Notes: generated by a model not told the origin, from the sequence alone. Counted from the stretch's first letter, positions 7,776 through 17,073 are shown. The stretch is DNA of 57,652 nt from Burkholderiales bacterium (GCA_026400105.1 JAPLPQ010000078.1:1-57652), one strand, 5' to 3'. Numbers and translations are program-made.

Positions 7776-8315
7776 ATGACTCTTACCGGGCATCGCGCCA
7801 CCAGCCTGGGTGCCGCCGCCATTGCTTATTCGATTGTGCATGCCTATCACGGCCTGCCTTGGCTGGCGGCTGCGCTGGCCATTCCAGGCGCCACGGCCCC
7901 TGACTGGCTCGAGATCGCCTGGTTCAAGAAGGGCATTCGCCACAGCCTCATCCCGCACCGCACCTGGACCCACTGGCTCTTGCTCTGGGGCGCGCTGTAC
8001 AGTTGGGCCTTGCTGTCGCTGCAGCAGCAGCCGTGGGCCTCGGCCTTGCTGGGTTTTGTGGTCGGAGCGCTGGTCCATCTGGTGATGGATCTGCCCAATC
8101 CTTCCGGTATCCGCTTCCTGCATCCGTTTCGCCAGCGCGTGACGCTCAACTGGTGGCGCGGCGACCAGATGGTGTGGCCGATGGTGTGGTTCAGCTGGCT
8201 GGCAGGCGCGCTGTCGCTGTATTGGGCCGGCGTGATCAACCTGCAGCCGCCGCTCCAGCTCCAGGCCTGGCTGTTGCAGGTCTGGGACCTGTCGCTGCAG
8301 CGCTTGCGTTCCTGA
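7776..8315 (+). CDS. YdjM-like inner-membrane protein, predicted metal-dependent hydrolase
   Basis: A 179-residue integral membrane protein resembling the YdjM family (PF04307). The conserved polar residues inside or next to membrane helices are present: an N-terminal histidine (TGHR), APDWLE, HRTWTHW, HLVMDLPNPSG and a late NWWRGDQ. These histidines and aspartates are thought to form a metal site, but no member's reaction is firmly known. Four or five hydrophobic segments are visible. The E. coli relative is under LexA control; I see no SOS box here. No Shine-Dalgarno sequence precedes the ATG. It diverges from the reductase gene and lies upstream of the asparaginase gene with a 74-nt gap. 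Confidence 0.75.
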   Translation: MTLTGHRATSLGAAAIAYSIVHAYHGLPWLAAALAIPGATAPDWLEIAWFKKGIRHSLIPHRTWTHWLLLWGALYSWALLSLQQQPWASALLGFVVGALVHLVMDLPNPSGIRFLHPFRQRVTLNWWRGDQMVWPMVWFSWLAGALSLYWAGVINLQPPLQLQAWLLQVWDLSLQRLRS

Positions 8316-8389
8316 TCCTGCGCCGGTGAGCCGCAGGGCAGGGCATTCGCCCATTTCGTTCAGTCCTTGTGCGTCATAGGAAACCTGTC

Positions 8390-9406
8390 GTGACTTCGAA
8401 CCTCGAGCAGCGAGACGATCAGCCCCGGCCCGACCGGCTGGTGGTGCTGGGCACAGGCGGCACGATCGCCGGCCGGGCCGCCCAGCGCGGCGACCATGTC
8501 GGCTACCGCGCCGGCGAGGTCGCAGTGGCTGACCTGCTCGCCGGCATCCCGGTGCCAGCCGGCTGGTGCGTGCAGGCCGAGCAGCTGGCGCAGATCGACA
8601 GCAAGGACATCGGGCCCGAGCTCTGGCGCCTGCTGCTGGCGCGCGTGCGTGACTTGCTCGATCGCCCCGAGGTCGGTGGCCTCGTGATCACCCATGGCAC
8701 CGACACGCTGGAAGAAACCGCCTACCTGCTGCAGCGCGTGCTGGCGCCGGCCAAGCCGGTGGTGCTGACCTGCGCCATGCGGCCTGCCACGGCGCTGGTG
8801 CCCGACGGGCCGCAGAACCTGGCCGATGCGCTGGTCGTGGCTGCCGAGCCGGGCGCGCGCGGCGTGGTCGCGCTCTGTGCCGGGCGTATCCACTCCGGGC
8901 TGGCGCTGCGCAAGGTCCATCATTACCGGCTCGATGCCTTCGATTCGGGCGATGCCGGGCCGCTGGGACTGGTGGAGCAGGGCGCCTGTACCCTGTTCCA
9001 GCCCTGGCCCGTGGCCGATGAGGCAGATCGCCGCCTGCGCCGGGTCTGGCTCGATCGCCTGCTGGGTCCGCAGCCCTGGCCGCGCGTCGAATGCCTGTTC
9101 AGCCATGGCGGTGCTGATGGCTGGCTGGTGCGTGCGCTGCTGGCGCAGGATGCTGCTCAGGGTCGTGAGCGGGCCGACCGCCTGCAAGGGCTGGTCGTGG
9201 CCGGCACCGGCAACGGCACCTTGCATGCGGATTTGCTGGCTGCGTTGCGCGAGGCGCAGGCGGCCGGCTTGCGGGTCTGGCGCACGACGCGCTGTGCCTC
9301 GGGCCGGGTCTTGCTGACAGGCTCGAGTTCGGATTCGATACCCGCCGTGGCCCTGCCGCCGGCGCAGGCGCGGCTGGCGCTGCTGCTGGACCTGCTCATG
9401 GCCTGA
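8390..9406 (+). CDS. ansA: L-asparaginase
   Basis: About 338 residues of the bacterial L-asparaginase family, which hydrolyses asparagine to aspartate and ammonia. Both active-site threonine motifs are present: TGGTIAG near the N-terminus and HGTDTLEETAY in the middle, the latter with the catalytic Thr-Asp and the nearby lysine region (TCAMRPAT). There is no signal peptide, so the enzyme should be cytoplasmic. The GTG at 8390 is chosen because AGGA (8377-8380) precedes it by 9 nt; a GTG at 8369 is also in frame but has no ribosome binding site. Length is typical. The gene symbol denotes the cytoplasmic type and is a guess from the missing signal peptide. Confidence 0.87.
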   Translation: MTSNLEQRDDQPRPDRLVVLGTGGTIAGRAAQRGDHVGYRAGEVAVADLLAGIPVPAGWCVQAEQLAQIDSKDIGPELWRLLLARVRDLLDRPEVGGLVITHGTDTLEETAYLLQRVLAPAKPVVLTCAMRPATALVPDGPQNLADALVVAAEPGARGVVALCAGRIHSGLALRKVHHYRLDAFDSGDAGPLGLVEQGACTLFQPWPVADEADRRLRRVWLDRLLGPQPWPRVECLFSHGGADGWLVRALLAQDAAQGRERADRLQGLVVAGTGNGTLHADLLAALREAQAAGLRVWRTTRCASGRVLLTGSSSDSIPAVALPPAQARLALLLDLLMA

Positions 9407-9429
9407 ACTGCCGCCCTGTCCCTGTCCGG

Positions 9430-9435
9430 TACAGT
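9430..9435 (+). promoter_or_regulatory. Candidate -10 element of the panE-like gene
   Basis: TACAGT ends 8 nt before the ATG of the panE-like gene, and no Shine-Dalgarno sequence is present in the 37-bp gap. The transcript would be leaderless or nearly so. The -35 position holds no good match. Confidence 0.35.
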
Positions 9436-9443
9436 CACTTCCC

Positions 9444-10493
9444 ATGAAGCGATACCTCATCATTGGCGCTGGCGCGATCGGCGCCAGCCTGGCCGCGCAG
9501 TTCGAGCTCAACGGCATTCCCTATCGGCTGTTCGGCCGCGGCGAGCAGATCCGGCATATCCAGGCCCACGGCATCCGCTATGTCCGGCCCGAAGGGACCC
9601 GCAGCATCAGGCTGCAGGCTTGTGTCGACCGCAGCGAGCTGGTGCTGACGCAGGACGATCTGCTGATCTTCACGACCAAGACCCAGGACCTGGAGCTGGC
9701 CTGTGCCGACTGGGCCTGGTTGCCGGTGCCGGGCGACGGTCCGGCACGCACCGCCTCCGGGCTGCCGGTGCTGACGCCGCAGAACGGCATGGCCGCCGAG
9801 CGCATCGCCCTGCGCTGGTTCCGCCAGGTCTATGGCGCCAGCGTCAACACGCCGGCGCGCTATACCGAGCTCGGCCAGATCGTGGTCGGGGGTGACCCCG
9901 AGCCGGGGCTGATGGTGGTCGGTCGCTATCCGCAGGGCGAGGACCAGCTGGCGGCCGAGATCGCGGCCGACCTGTGCCGGGCCGGCTATCTGGCCGAGGC
10001 CCAGCCCGACATCCTGCGCTGGAAGGCGGCCAAGCTGATCAACAGCGTCAGGAACAACGCCCTCGACCTGTTCGAGGGCCCGGCCGGGTTGCTGCAGGCC
10101 TATGCCGCAGAACTGGCGCAGGAGGCGATTGCGGTGTTCGGCGCCATGGGCATCGCGCCGGCGCGGGCGCAGGAGCGCCGCCAGCGGGTGTCGCACTGGG
10201 GCATTGCGCCCGGTTGCGGCATCGAGCCGGGCCAGCAGTCGACCTGGCAGAGCATCGCGCGCGGCGCCTCGCACGAGGTCGATTTCCTGAATGGAGAAAT
10301 CGTGCTGCTCGGGCGCCTGCACGGGGTCGCGACGCCGTTCAACCAGACGATACAGCAAGCGATCGGCCAGCTGTGCCAGCCCGGCGGCTCAGCGGGAGAC
10401 TCGCAGGGTGGCGCGCACAAGGGCGTCTGCCTGGGCCGGATCGAGCCGCTGTTCTCGTCGGCGCGGGAGCTGGCAGCCAGCGCCGGGGCCTGA
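9444..10493 (+). CDS. ApbA/PanE-family 2-dehydropantoate 2-reductase-like protein
   Basis: A 349-residue protein of the ketopantoate reductase family. The N-terminal Rossmann motif GAGAIGASLA follows MKRYLII and binds NADP; the KTQDLELA region and LTPQNGMAAE motif are family hallmarks, and the C-terminal helical domain begins near RWKAAKLINSVRNN, with the catalytic lysine and asparagine. Real PanE reduces ketopantoate to pantoate for coenzyme A. Several paralogues exist in Burkholderiales and may act on other 2-oxo acids, so I do not give a symbol. The C-terminal 40 residues are glycine-rich and less conserved. The gene is transcribed towards the convergent receptor gene, 74 nt away. Confidence 0.8.
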   Translation: MKRYLIIGAGAIGASLAAQFELNGIPYRLFGRGEQIRHIQAHGIRYVRPEGTRSIRLQACVDRSELVLTQDDLLIFTTKTQDLELACADWAWLPVPGDGPARTASGLPVLTPQNGMAAERIALRWFRQVYGASVNTPARYTELGQIVVGGDPEPGLMVVGRYPQGEDQLAAEIAADLCRAGYLAEAQPDILRWKAAKLINSVRNNALDLFEGPAGLLQAYAAELAQEAIAVFGAMGIAPARAQERRQRVSHWGIAPGCGIEPGQQSTWQSIARGASHEVDFLNGEIVLLGRLHGVATPFNQTIQQAIGQLCQPGGSAGDSQGGAHKGVCLGRIEPLFSSARELAASAGA

Positions 10494-10511
10494 GGCCCGG
10501 GCCGCTGCGCG

Positions 10512-10552
10512 GACCCGGTCAGCCAGCCGGCGACACGGACAGGGTCCGGGTC
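10512..10552. terminator. Possible stem-loop between convergent genes
   Basis: GACCCGG (10512-10518) and CCGGGTC (10546-10552) are perfect 7-bp complements separated by 27 nt, in the gap between the panE-like gene and the convergent receptor gene. A short TTTT lies 16 nt further on. The loop is long and the call is weak. Confidence 0.25.
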
Positions 10553-10567
10553 GGGCCGGATTGGGTT

Positions 10568-11566
10568 TTACTCGGCGCTGATGTTCTTGTCGCGGATCAG
10601 GCTCGACAGCTGCCTGGCCTCGTTGGCGAGCAGGGCCTTGAACTCGGCGGTGTCGAGTCCGACCGGTTCCGCGCCCAGCGCGTCGTAGCGCTCCTTGCTC
10701 TGCGCCTGCGTCAGCGCCTTGGCGATCTCGCGCGCCATGCGGGCGTTGATCTCGGCCGGGGTGCCGTTGGGCGACCAGATGCCGAACCAGAGGTCGAGTT
10801 CGGCCTTGAAGCCGAGTTCGCTCAAGGTCGGTACCTCGGGGAAAAACGGCGAACGCCTGGAGCCGGCGACTGCCAGCATGCGCGCCTTGCCCGCCTTGAC
10901 ATGCGGGAAGGCGATGCCGGGGTCCATCACATAGTCGGCCTGGCCGCCCAGCACATCCTGCAAGGCGGGCGCGGCGCCACGGTAGGGAATGTGCACCGCG
11001 AAGATGCCAGCGGCCTGCTTGAACAGTTCGGCCGCCAGATGCGGCGGCGTGCCCGCGCCCGACGAGGCGTAGGACAGCTTGCCCGGGTTCTTGCGCGCGA
11101 AGTCGACCAGTTCGCGTGCGTCCTTGAACGGCGACTGCGGCTTGACGACCAGGTACATCTGGCTGCGGCCGATGCCGGCGATCGGGGTCAGGTCCCGGGC
11201 CGGACTGATGTTCTGCTTGAACAGGAAGGGGTTGGCGGTTTCGACCGAGGTCGGCGCGACCAGGAAGGTGTAGCCGTCGGGCTGGGCGCGGATGACTTCG
11301 CTGGCGGCCAGGTTGCTGCTGGCGCCGGGCTTGTTGTCGACCACCACGCTCTGGCCCAGCGATTCGCTGAGCGACTTGGCGACGATGCGCGCCATCACGT
11401 CGGTCGTGCCGCCCGCCGCGAAGCCGACCACCAGCCGGATCGGCTTGGCGCTGGGCCAGGCGGTGGTCTGGGCCTGCAGGGGACCGAGCGCACCGAAGGT
11501 GCACAGGGCGGCCGCTGCGCCTCCGATGAGGCGGCGGCGCAAGGGCTGGTGGTGGAATGGTTTCAT
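10568..11566 (-). CDS. Bug/TctC-family periplasmic solute receptor
   Basis: A 332-residue tripartite tricarboxylate transporter (TctC/Bug) substrate-binding protein. A basic N-terminus (RRRLIGG) and hydrophobic core end at a likely signal peptidase site near LQAQ. The mature protein shows the Bug hallmarks KPIRLVVGFAAGGTTDVMAR, VVDNKPGASSN, the aspartate-lined YRGAAPALQDVLGG region and EVPTLSELG. It binds a carboxylate, organic acid or amide in the periplasm. No tctA/tctB membrane genes are nearby, as usual for orphan Bug proteins. The ATG at 11566 has an AGGAG site 8 nt upstream; an earlier in-frame start is less likely. It diverges from the isovaleryl-CoA dehydrogenase gene, so a branched organic acid is a possible ligand, but that is inference. 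Confidence 0.88.
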   Translation of the reverse strand: MKPFHHQPLRRRLIGGAAAALCTFGALGPLQAQTTAWPSAKPIRLVVGFAAGGTTDVMARIVAKSLSESLGQSVVVDNKPGASSNLAASEVIRAQPDGYTFLVAPTSVETANPFLFKQNISPARDLTPIAGIGRSQMYLVVKPQSPFKDARELVDFARKNPGKLSYASSGAGTPPHLAAELFKQAAGIFAVHIPYRGAAPALQDVLGGQADYVMDPGIAFPHVKAGKARMLAVAGSRRSPFFPEVPTLSELGFKAELDLWFGIWSPNGTPAEINARMAREIAKALTQAQSKERYDALGAEPVGLDTAEFKALLANEARQLSSLIRDKNISAE

Positions 11567-11601
11567 GTCTTTGTCTCCTGTCATGTTGGTGTCCGTGGCC
11601 T

Positions 11602-11618
11602 GCTGTCCAGCGGACAGC
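11602..11618. repeat. Perfect inverted repeat in the receptor gene leader
   Basis: GCTGTCC, AGC, GGACAGC: a 7-bp perfect inverted repeat with a 3-nt centre, 36 nt upstream of the receptor gene ATG. It could be an operator or a leader hairpin in the receptor mRNA. Confidence 0.4.
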
Positions 11619-11797
11619 GGGCGCATCGGCTTTTTTTATGCCCGCGCATGCAGCCGGTTGCAGCGTCTGCTGCTGCGGGTCTGGGCATGGTAGGCAGCGC
11701 CGCCTGAAAATATCTGCCATCCAGGTAACAATTCATGCCATCCGCTGCCCTAGGCGGTCGGACCGTTGACCGCCGGCATGTCGGCGGCGCTTGGCGC

Positions 11798-11845
11798 GAA
11801 TTGCAACCAATCTGGCGCATGGTCGGGGCCGGGCTTGCGTAACAT
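11798..11845 (+). promoter_or_regulatory. liuA promoter: shared activator-like element plus -10
   Basis: The 19-bp element GAATTGCAACCAATCTGGC (11798-11816) matches the element at 20098-20116 at 16 of 19 positions. TAACAT (11840-11845) begins 23 nt after it, the same spacing as at the second copy. The -35 position (11817-11822, GCATGG) is poor, as expected of an activator-dependent promoter, and the element ends directly against it. Confidence 0.55.
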
Positions 11846-11853
11846 TTCAGGCA

Positions 11854-11874
11854 ATTGCCAACCGATTGCCAACC
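11854..11874. repeat. Tandem direct repeat ATTGCCAACC x2
   Basis: ATTGCCAACC occurs at 11854-11863 and again at 11865-11874, an 11-bp period (one helical turn), between the predicted liuA transcription start and its ribosome binding site. A one-base-shorter relative, ATTGCAACC, lies in the upstream element at 11800-11808. Phased repeats of this kind suit a dimeric regulator such as an AraC-type protein. Confidence 0.4.
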
Positions 11875-11896
11875 ACAACAAGACCAGGAGACAAAG

Positions 11897-13078
11897 ATGC
11901 TGCAGATTCCAGGACTCGACTTCATGCTCGGCGCTGACATTGACGCGCTGCGCGACGCGGTGCGCGATTTTGCGCAGGCCGAGATCGCGCCGCGCGCGGC
12001 CGAGATCGACCGCAGTGATCAGTTCCCGATGGACCTCTGGCGCAAGATGGGCGAGCTGGGCCTGCTCGGCATCACGGTGAGCGAGGAATATGGCGGCGCC
12101 GGCATGGGCTACCTCGCGCACATGATCGCGCTGGAAGAAATCAGCCGCGCCTCGGCCAGCGTCGGCCTGAGCTACGGCGCGCATTCCAACCTCTGCGTGA
12201 ACCAGATCAAGCGCAACGGCAGCGAGGCACAGAAGCGCCAGTACCTGCCCAAGCTGATCAGCGGCGAGCATGTCGGCGCGCTCGCGATGAGCGAACCCGG
12301 CGCGGGCTCGGATGTCGTCAGCATGAAGCTGCGCGCGCAGGACAAGGGCGGCTACTACCTGCTCAACGGCAACAAGATGTGGATCACCAACGGCCCCGAT
12401 GCCGACACGCTGGTGGTCTACGCCAAGACCGAGCCCGAGCTCGGCGCCAAGGGCATCACGGCCTTCATCATCGAGAAGGGCATGAAGGGCTTTTCCGTGG
12501 CACAGAAGCTCGACAAGCTCGGCATGCGCGGCAGCCACACCGGCGAGCTGGTGTTCGACAACGTCGAGGTGCCGGCCGCGCAGATCCTGGGTGGCCTGAA
12601 CCAGGGCGTCAAGGTGCTGATGAGCGGGCTCGACTATGAGCGCGCCGTGCTCGCGGCCGGCCCGATCGGCATCATGCAGTCCGTTATGGACAACGTCGTG
12701 CCCTATATCCACGACCGCAAGCAGTTCGGCCAGAGCATTGGCGAGTTCCAGCTGGTGCAGGCCAAGGTGGCCGACATGTACACCGTGCTGCAGGCCGGTC
12801 GTGCCTTCTGCTACCAGATCGGCAAGAACCTCGACGCCCTCGGCGACGGCCACGCGCGCCATGTGCGCAAGGACTGCGCGAGCGTGATCCTCTGGTGCGC
12901 CGAGCAGGCGACCAGGATGGCGGGCGACGGCATCCAGCTCTTCGGCGGCAACGGCTACATCAATGAATACCCGCTCGGTCGGCTCTGGCGCGATGCCAAG
13001 CTGTACGAGATCGGCGCCGGAACCAGCGAGATCCGCCGCATGCTGATCGGCCGCGAGCTGTTCGCCGAAACCGCCTGA
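11897..13078 (+). CDS. liuA: Isovaleryl-CoA dehydrogenase
   Basis: A 393-residue FAD-dependent acyl-CoA dehydrogenase that converts isovaleryl-CoA to 3-methylcrotonyl-CoA, the first committed step of leucine catabolism, passing electrons to ETF. The catalytic base is not at the usual C-terminal place: the position equivalent to the YEG motif reads [10 protein letters not shown], with no glutamate base. Instead E248 in [12 protein letters not shown] sits where isovaleryl-CoA dehydrogenases carry theirs. Signature [10 protein letters not shown] is present. The ATG at 11897 has an AGGAG site 8 nt upstream. It is separated from the rest of the leucine pathway genes (20.2-27.3 kb) by an opposing gene block, unlike Pseudomonas liuRABCDE, where they are contiguous. 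The promoter shares an element with the distant operon. Confidence 0.93.
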   Translation: MLQIPGLDFMLGADIDALRDAVRDFAQAEIAPRAAEIDRSDQFPMDLWRKMGELGLLGITVSEEYGGAGMGYLAHMIALEEISRASASVGLSYGAHSNLCVNQIKRNGSEAQKRQYLPKLISGEHVGALAMSEPGAGSDVVSMKLRAQDKGGYYLLNGNKMWITNGPDADTLVVYAKTEPELGAKGITAFIIEKGMKGFSVAQKLDKLGMRGSHTGELVFDNVEVPAAQILGGLNQGVKVLMSGLDYERAVLAAGPIGIMQSVMDNVVPYIHDRKQFGQSIGEFQLVQAKVADMYTVLQAGRAFCYQIGKNLDALGDGHARHVRKDCASVILWCAEQATRMAGDGIQLFGGNGYINEYPLGRLWRDAKLYEIGAGTSEIRRMLIGRELFAETA

Positions 13079-13094
13079 GCCCACGCGAGCCAGC

Positions 13095-13544
13095 ATGAAC
13101 CTGCTGCACGAAATCGGCCAGCATCTGTCGGGAATCGAGCTGCTCAACGCGATGGTCGAGGCCGACCACCGGCCCGGCATCGGCAAGACGCTCGACATCA
13201 GGCTGGCCTCGGCCGAGGACGGGCGGGTCGTGCTCGAGGCCTGCCCCGATGTCAATGTCTACAACCCGATGGGTACGGTGCATGGCGGCTTCGTCGCGAC
13301 CATGCTGGACTTCGCCTGCGGCTATGCGGTGCTGTCCAAGCTCGCCTCGGGCCAGAGCTTCACGACGATCGAGCTCAAGATCTCGTATCACCGCGCCATC
13401 ACGCGCGAGACCGGAGCGGTCCGGGCCGAGGGCCAGGTGATTACCTCGGGCCGGCGCGTCGCCTTCACCGAGGCGAAGCTGGTCGATGCCCGCGGCAAGG
13501 TCTACGCCACGGCGACTTCGAGCCTGCTGATCCTGTCGAGCTGA
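13095..13544 (+). CDS. PaaI-like hotdog-fold thioesterase
   Basis: A 149-residue single hotdog-domain protein. The motif NPMGTVHGGFVATMLDFACG is the standard PaaI/4HBT signature, with the HGG loop and the acidic residue (D) on the hotdog helix. Such enzymes hydrolyse acyl-CoA thioesters and often clear dead-end intermediates. It begins 16 nt after liuA and is probably cotranscribed, so relief of stalled branched acyl-CoAs is a reasonable guess. The substrate cannot be read from the sequence. It converges on the CaiB-like gene with only 10 nt between the stop codons. Confidence 0.82.
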   Translation: MNLLHEIGQHLSGIELLNAMVEADHRPGIGKTLDIRLASAEDGRVVLEACPDVNVYNPMGTVHGGFVATMLDFACGYAVLSKLASGQSFTTIELKISYHRAITRETGAVRAEGQVITSGRRVAFTEAKLVDARGKVYATATSSLLILSS

Positions 13545-13554
13545 GCCTGGGCTG

Positions 13555-14697
13555 TCACAGCAGGCCCTGGTCGCGCAGCGCGGCGAGTTCCCCCGCGCCG
13601 AAGCCCCAGTCGAGCAGAGCCTGCGGATCGCTCGCGGTCCGGGGCGGCGTCGGCTGCGCGGGCGGCGTGCGGCTGAAGCGTGGCGCAGCGGCCGGCTGCA
13701 CCACGCCGGCGACCTCGGTGAAGGTGTGGCGCGAGCGGTTGTGCGGATGCAGCGGCGCTTCGTCCATGTCGAGCACCGGTGCGACGCAGGCGTCCGTGCC
13801 GTCGAAGATCGCGCACCATGCGTCGCGCGTGCGCTGGGCGATCACCTGGGCCAGCTTTTCCCGCAGCCTGGGCCAGCGGCTGCGGTCCCATTGCGCATCG
13901 AAGTCCGGGTCGGTGATGCCGGTCTTCTCGAGCAGCAGGGCGTAGAACTGCGGCTCGATCGCGCCGACCGACAGCCATTTGCCATCGAGGCACTGATAGC
14001 TGTCGTAGAAATGCGCGCCGCCGTCGAGCAGATTGCTGCCGCGCTCGGGCTGCCACTGCCCCATCGCCTTGAGCGTGTACATCATCGACATCAGCAGCGC
14101 CGCGCCGTCGGTCATCGCGGCGTCGACCACCTGGCCCTGGCCCGAGCCACGCGCCTCCAGCAGGCCGGCGAGCACGCCGAGCGCGAGCAGCATCGCGCCG
14201 CCGCCGCCGTCAGCGACCAGATTCAGCGGCACCACCGGCTTGCGGCCGGGCTCGCCGATCGCGTGCAGCGCACCCGACAGCGACAGGTAGTTGATGTCGT
14301 GGCCGGCAGCGTGCGCCAGCGTGCCGGTCTGGCCCCAGCCCGTCATGCGGCCGTAGACCAGGCGCGGGTTGCGCTGCAGGCAGGGCTCGGGTCCCAGGCC
14401 CAGGCGCTCCATGACGCCGGGCCGAAAGCCCTCGATCAGCGCGTCGGCGCCCTCGACCAGGCGCAGCACGGTCTCGATCGCCGCCGGATGCTTGAGGTCG
14501 AGCGCGACCACGCGCCGGTTGCGGTTCAGGATGTCGAGCGCCGGATCGAACAGCCCGGCGCTCGGGCGCGAGCCCGCGCCCGCCTGGCGCTCGATGCGCA
14601 GCACCTCGGCGCCGAGGTCGGCCAGCAGCATGCTGCCCATCGGCGCCGGCCCGAGCGCGGCGAACTCGATGATCTTGATGCCCTGCAAGGGTCCCAT
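13555..14697 (-). CDS. CaiB/BaiF-family protein, alpha-methylacyl-CoA racemase type
   Basis: A 380-residue class III CoA-transferase-fold protein. [20 protein letters not shown] at the start, the histidine in [13 protein letters not shown] and the aspartate in [11 protein letters not shown] match the His/Asp pair of alpha-methylacyl-CoA racemases rather than the aspartyl-anhydride transferases. It should interconvert (R)- and (S)-2-methylacyl-CoA esters. The start at 14697 has an AGGAG site 6 nt upstream. An ATG at 14727 overlaps the upstream stop codon as ATGA but has no such site. It is the last gene of a four-gene minus-strand block with an acyl-CoA dehydrogenase, thiolase and HSD10-like dehydrogenase, which suits 2-methyl-branched substrates. 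Confidence 0.85.
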   Translation of the reverse strand: MGPLQGIKIIEFAALGPAPMGSMLLADLGAEVLRIERQAGAGSRPSAGLFDPALDILNRNRRVVALDLKHPAAIETVLRLVEGADALIEGFRPGVMERLGLGPEPCLQRNPRLVYGRMTGWGQTGTLAHAAGHDINYLSLSGALHAIGEPGRKPVVPLNLVADGGGGAMLLALGVLAGLLEARGSGQGQVVDAAMTDGAALLMSMMYTLKAMGQWQPERGSNLLDGGAHFYDSYQCLDGKWLSVGAIEPQFYALLLEKTGITDPDFDAQWDRSRWPRLREKLAQVIAQRTRDAWCAIFDGTDACVAPVLDMDEAPLHPHNRSRHTFTEVAGVVQPAAAPRFSRTPPAQPTPPRTASDPQALLDWGFGAGELAALRDQGLL

Positions 14698-14723
14698 GGC
14701 TTTCTCCTGTGACATGGCCTGCT

Positions 14724-15860
14724 TCATGTCGCCGCGATGCTGCGACCGATGACCAGGCGCTGGATGTCGTTGGCGCCCTCGTAGATCTGCGTGATGCGCA
14801 CGTCGCGGTAGATGCGCTCGACCGGGGTTTCGTCGGTGTAGCCGCAGCCGCCGTGGATCTGGATCGCGGCCGAGCAGACCTTCTCTGCCATCTCGGAGGC
14901 GAACAGCTTGGCCATCGACGCCTCGGTCAGGCAGGGCCGGCCGGCGTCCTTGAGCTGGGCGGCGCGCCAGACCAGCAGCCGCGCGGCGTCGAGCTGCGTC
15001 GCCATGTCGGCCAGCCTGAAGTTGACCGCCTGGTGCTCGATGATGGGCTGGCCGAAGGTGACGCGCTGCCTGGCGTAGCCGACCGCTGCGTCAAAGGCCG
15101 CGCGTGCCATGCCGACCGACTGCGCCGCGATGCCGATGCGGCCGGCCTCCAGGTTGGACAGCGCGATTCGGTAGCCTTCGCCTTCTTTTCCGAGCAGCGC
15201 GGAGGCCGGCACGCGACAGTCCTCGAACAGGATCTGCGCGGTATCGGAGGCATGCTGGCCCATCTTGTTCTCGATCCGTGCGACGCGGTAGCCCGGCGTC
15301 GCGGTCGGCACCAGGAAGCACGAGATCCCCTTCTTGCCGGCAGCCGGATCGGTGACGGCGAAGACGATCGCGACCGCGGCGTTGGCGCCGCTCGTGATGT
15401 ACTGCTTGACGCCGTTGATCACATAGGAGTCGCCGTCGCGCGTGGCGCGGGTGCGGATCGCGGCGGCGTCCGAGCCGGTGTGCGGCTCGGTCAGGCAGAA
15501 GCAGCCGATCTGCTCGCCGCGCGCCAGCGGTTTGAGCCATTGCTCCTTCTGCGCGTCGCTGCCGTAGCGCGCCGGGATGCCGCAGGCCAGCGAATTCTGC
15601 ACCGAGACGATGGTCGAGGTCGCGCCGTCGCCGGCGGCGATTTCCTCCAGCATCAGCACCAGGCTCATGTAGTCCAGGCCGGCGCCGCCCCATTGCTCGG
15701 GCACGCAGACGCCCATCGCGCCGAGTTCGCCGAGCGCCCTGAGCGCCACGGCCGGAAAGGTCTTGTTGCGGTCCCATTCGGCGGCGTGGGGCGCGAGGCA
15801 CTCCTGCGCGAAGGCGCGCATGGCGTCGCGAATCTGTTCCTGTTCGGGGTTCAGAATCAT
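14724..15860 (-). CDS. Acyl-CoA dehydrogenase, short/branched-chain type
   Basis: A 378-residue FAD-dependent acyl-CoA dehydrogenase. It carries [20 protein letters not shown], a flavin-binding [11 protein letters not shown] loop and the canonical catalytic glutamate (near residue 361) in [11 protein letters not shown], unlike the neighbouring isovaleryl enzyme. This layout matches short-chain and short/branched-chain (2-methylbutyryl-CoA) dehydrogenases. The genes around it (racemase, HSD10-like dehydrogenase, thiolase) suggest a 2-methyl-branched acyl-CoA such as (2S)-methylbutyryl-CoA from isoleucine. It lies 13 nt after the thiolase gene and is probably read in the same operon. No enoyl-CoA hydratase is in the block; liuC or a chromosomal copy might fill in. 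Confidence 0.87.
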   Translation of the reverse strand: MILNPEQEQIRDAMRAFAQECLAPHAAEWDRNKTFPAVALRALGELGAMGVCVPEQWGGAGLDYMSLVLMLEEIAAGDGATSTIVSVQNSLACGIPARYGSDAQKEQWLKPLARGEQIGCFCLTEPHTGSDAAAIRTRATRDGDSYVINGVKQYITSGANAAVAIVFAVTDPAAGKKGISCFLVPTATPGYRVARIENKMGQHASDTAQILFEDCRVPASALLGKEGEGYRIALSNLEAGRIGIAAQSVGMARAAFDAAVGYARQRVTFGQPIIEHQAVNFRLADMATQLDAARLLVWRAAQLKDAGRPCLTEASMAKLFASEMAEKVCSAAIQIHGGCGYTDETPVERIYRDVRITQIYEGANDIQRLVIGRSIAAT

Positions 15861-15873
15861 TCCGTATTCCCTT

Positions 15874-17055
15874 TCAGTACAGCTCGACGGCGAGCGCGGT
15901 CGCCTCGCCGCCGCCGATGCACAGCGACGCCATGCCGCGGCGCAGGCCGCGTTGCTTCAGTGCGCCCAGCAGCGTGACGATGATACGTGCGCCCGAGGCG
16001 CCGATCGGGTGTCCGAGCGCGCAGGCGCCGCCGTGCACGTTGACGATCTCGTGCGGCAGGCTGAACTCGCTCATCGCGGCCATGGTGACGGCGGCGAAGG
16101 CCTCGTTGACTTCCCACAGATCGACGTCGGAGGCCTGCCAGCCCGCGTGCGTCAGCGCCTTGCGGATCGCGCCGGCCGGCGCGGTGCTGAACCAGGCCGG
16201 TTCCTGCGCGTGCACCGCGTGAGCTGCGATGCGCGCGATCGGCGTCACGCCCAGCCGGCTGGCGTTCGATTCGCGCATCAGCACCAGCGCGGCGGCGCCG
16301 TCCGAGATGCTGCTGGCGTTGGCCGCCGTGATCGTGCCATCCTGCTTGAAGGCGGGCTTGAGTCCGCGCAGCTTGTCGAGCCTGGCCTTGAAGGGCTGCT
16401 CGTCATGGCGGATCACGGTCTCGCCTTTGGGGCCCTTGAGCGTGACGGGTGCGATCTCCCAGTAGAAGCTGCCGTCCTCGTTGGCGGCCTTGGCGCGCAG
16501 GGTCGAGGCGATCGCGTAGTCGTCCTGCTGCTCGCGCGTGAAGCCGAACTTCTCGACGCAGGCCTCGGCGAAGACGCCCATCGCCTTGCCGCGCTGGTAG
16601 GCATCCTCCAGGCCATCCATCGCCATGTGGTCGAACATCTGGGTGGCGCCGTACTTGACCCCCTTGCGCGCGAACATCAGGTGCGGCGCATTGCTCATGC
16701 TCTCCATGCCGCCGGCGACGACCACCTCGGCGCTGCCGCAGCTGAGCATGTCGTGTCCGAACATAGCGGCGCGCATGCCCGAGCCGCACATCTTGCTCAG
16801 CGTCACCGCGCCGGCCGAGATTGGCAGGCCGGCGGCGAGCGCGGCCTGGCGCGCGGGCGCCTGGCCCTGGCCCGCCATCAGGCAGCAGCCCATCAGCACC
16901 TCGTCGACGGCGCTGCCGGGCAGGCCGGCGCGCTCGATGGCGGCGCTGATCGCGACGGCGCCGAGTTCCCAGCCGGCCAGGCCGGAGAGGTCGCCCAGCA
17001 GGCCACCGATCGGCGTGCGGGCGGCAGAAACGATGACAATCGGGTCGTGAGACAT
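15874..17055 (-). CDS. Acetyl-CoA acetyltransferase (thiolase)
   Basis: A 393-residue thiolase. All catalytic residues are visible: the nucleophilic cysteine C90 in SKMCGSGM, H349 in CALGHPIGASGAR and C379 in LCIGGGEATA, plus NEAFAAV. Length is standard for the cytosolic homotetrameric type. It cleaves or forms 3-ketoacyl-CoA. Within this block the likely step is thiolysis of 2-methylacetoacetyl-CoA to acetyl-CoA and propionyl-CoA, or of acetoacetyl-CoA made by the leucine branch. Both fit, and the sequence does not decide. It follows the HSD10-like gene by 18 nt on the same strand. Confidence 0.9.
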   Translation of the reverse strand: MSHDPIVIVSAARTPIGGLLGDLSGLAGWELGAVAISAAIERAGLPGSAVDEVLMGCCLMAGQGQAPARQAALAAGLPISAGAVTLSKMCGSGMRAAMFGHDMLSCGSAEVVVAGGMESMSNAPHLMFARKGVKYGATQMFDHMAMDGLEDAYQRGKAMGVFAEACVEKFGFTREQQDDYAIASTLRAKAANEDGSFYWEIAPVTLKGPKGETVIRHDEQPFKARLDKLRGLKPAFKQDGTITAANASSISDGAAALVLMRESNASRLGVTPIARIAAHAVHAQEPAWFSTAPAGAIRKALTHAGWQASDVDLWEVNEAFAAVTMAAMSEFSLPHEIVNVHGGACALGHPIGASGARIIVTLLGALKQRGLRRGMASLCIGGGEATALAVELY

Positions 17056-17073
17056 GGTGTTTTCCCTTTGCTG

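Larger units (their letters stand above)
11567..11896. other. Divergent control region between the Bug receptor gene and liuA
   Basis: This 330-bp gap holds no gene. It contains a perfect 7-bp inverted repeat (11602-11618) near the receptor gene, a T-run at 11631-11637, an activator-like element (11798-11816), a -10-like TAACAT (11840-11845), two copies of ATTGCCAACC (11854-11863 and 11865-11874) and the AGGAG ribosome binding site of liuA. Confidence 0.7.
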
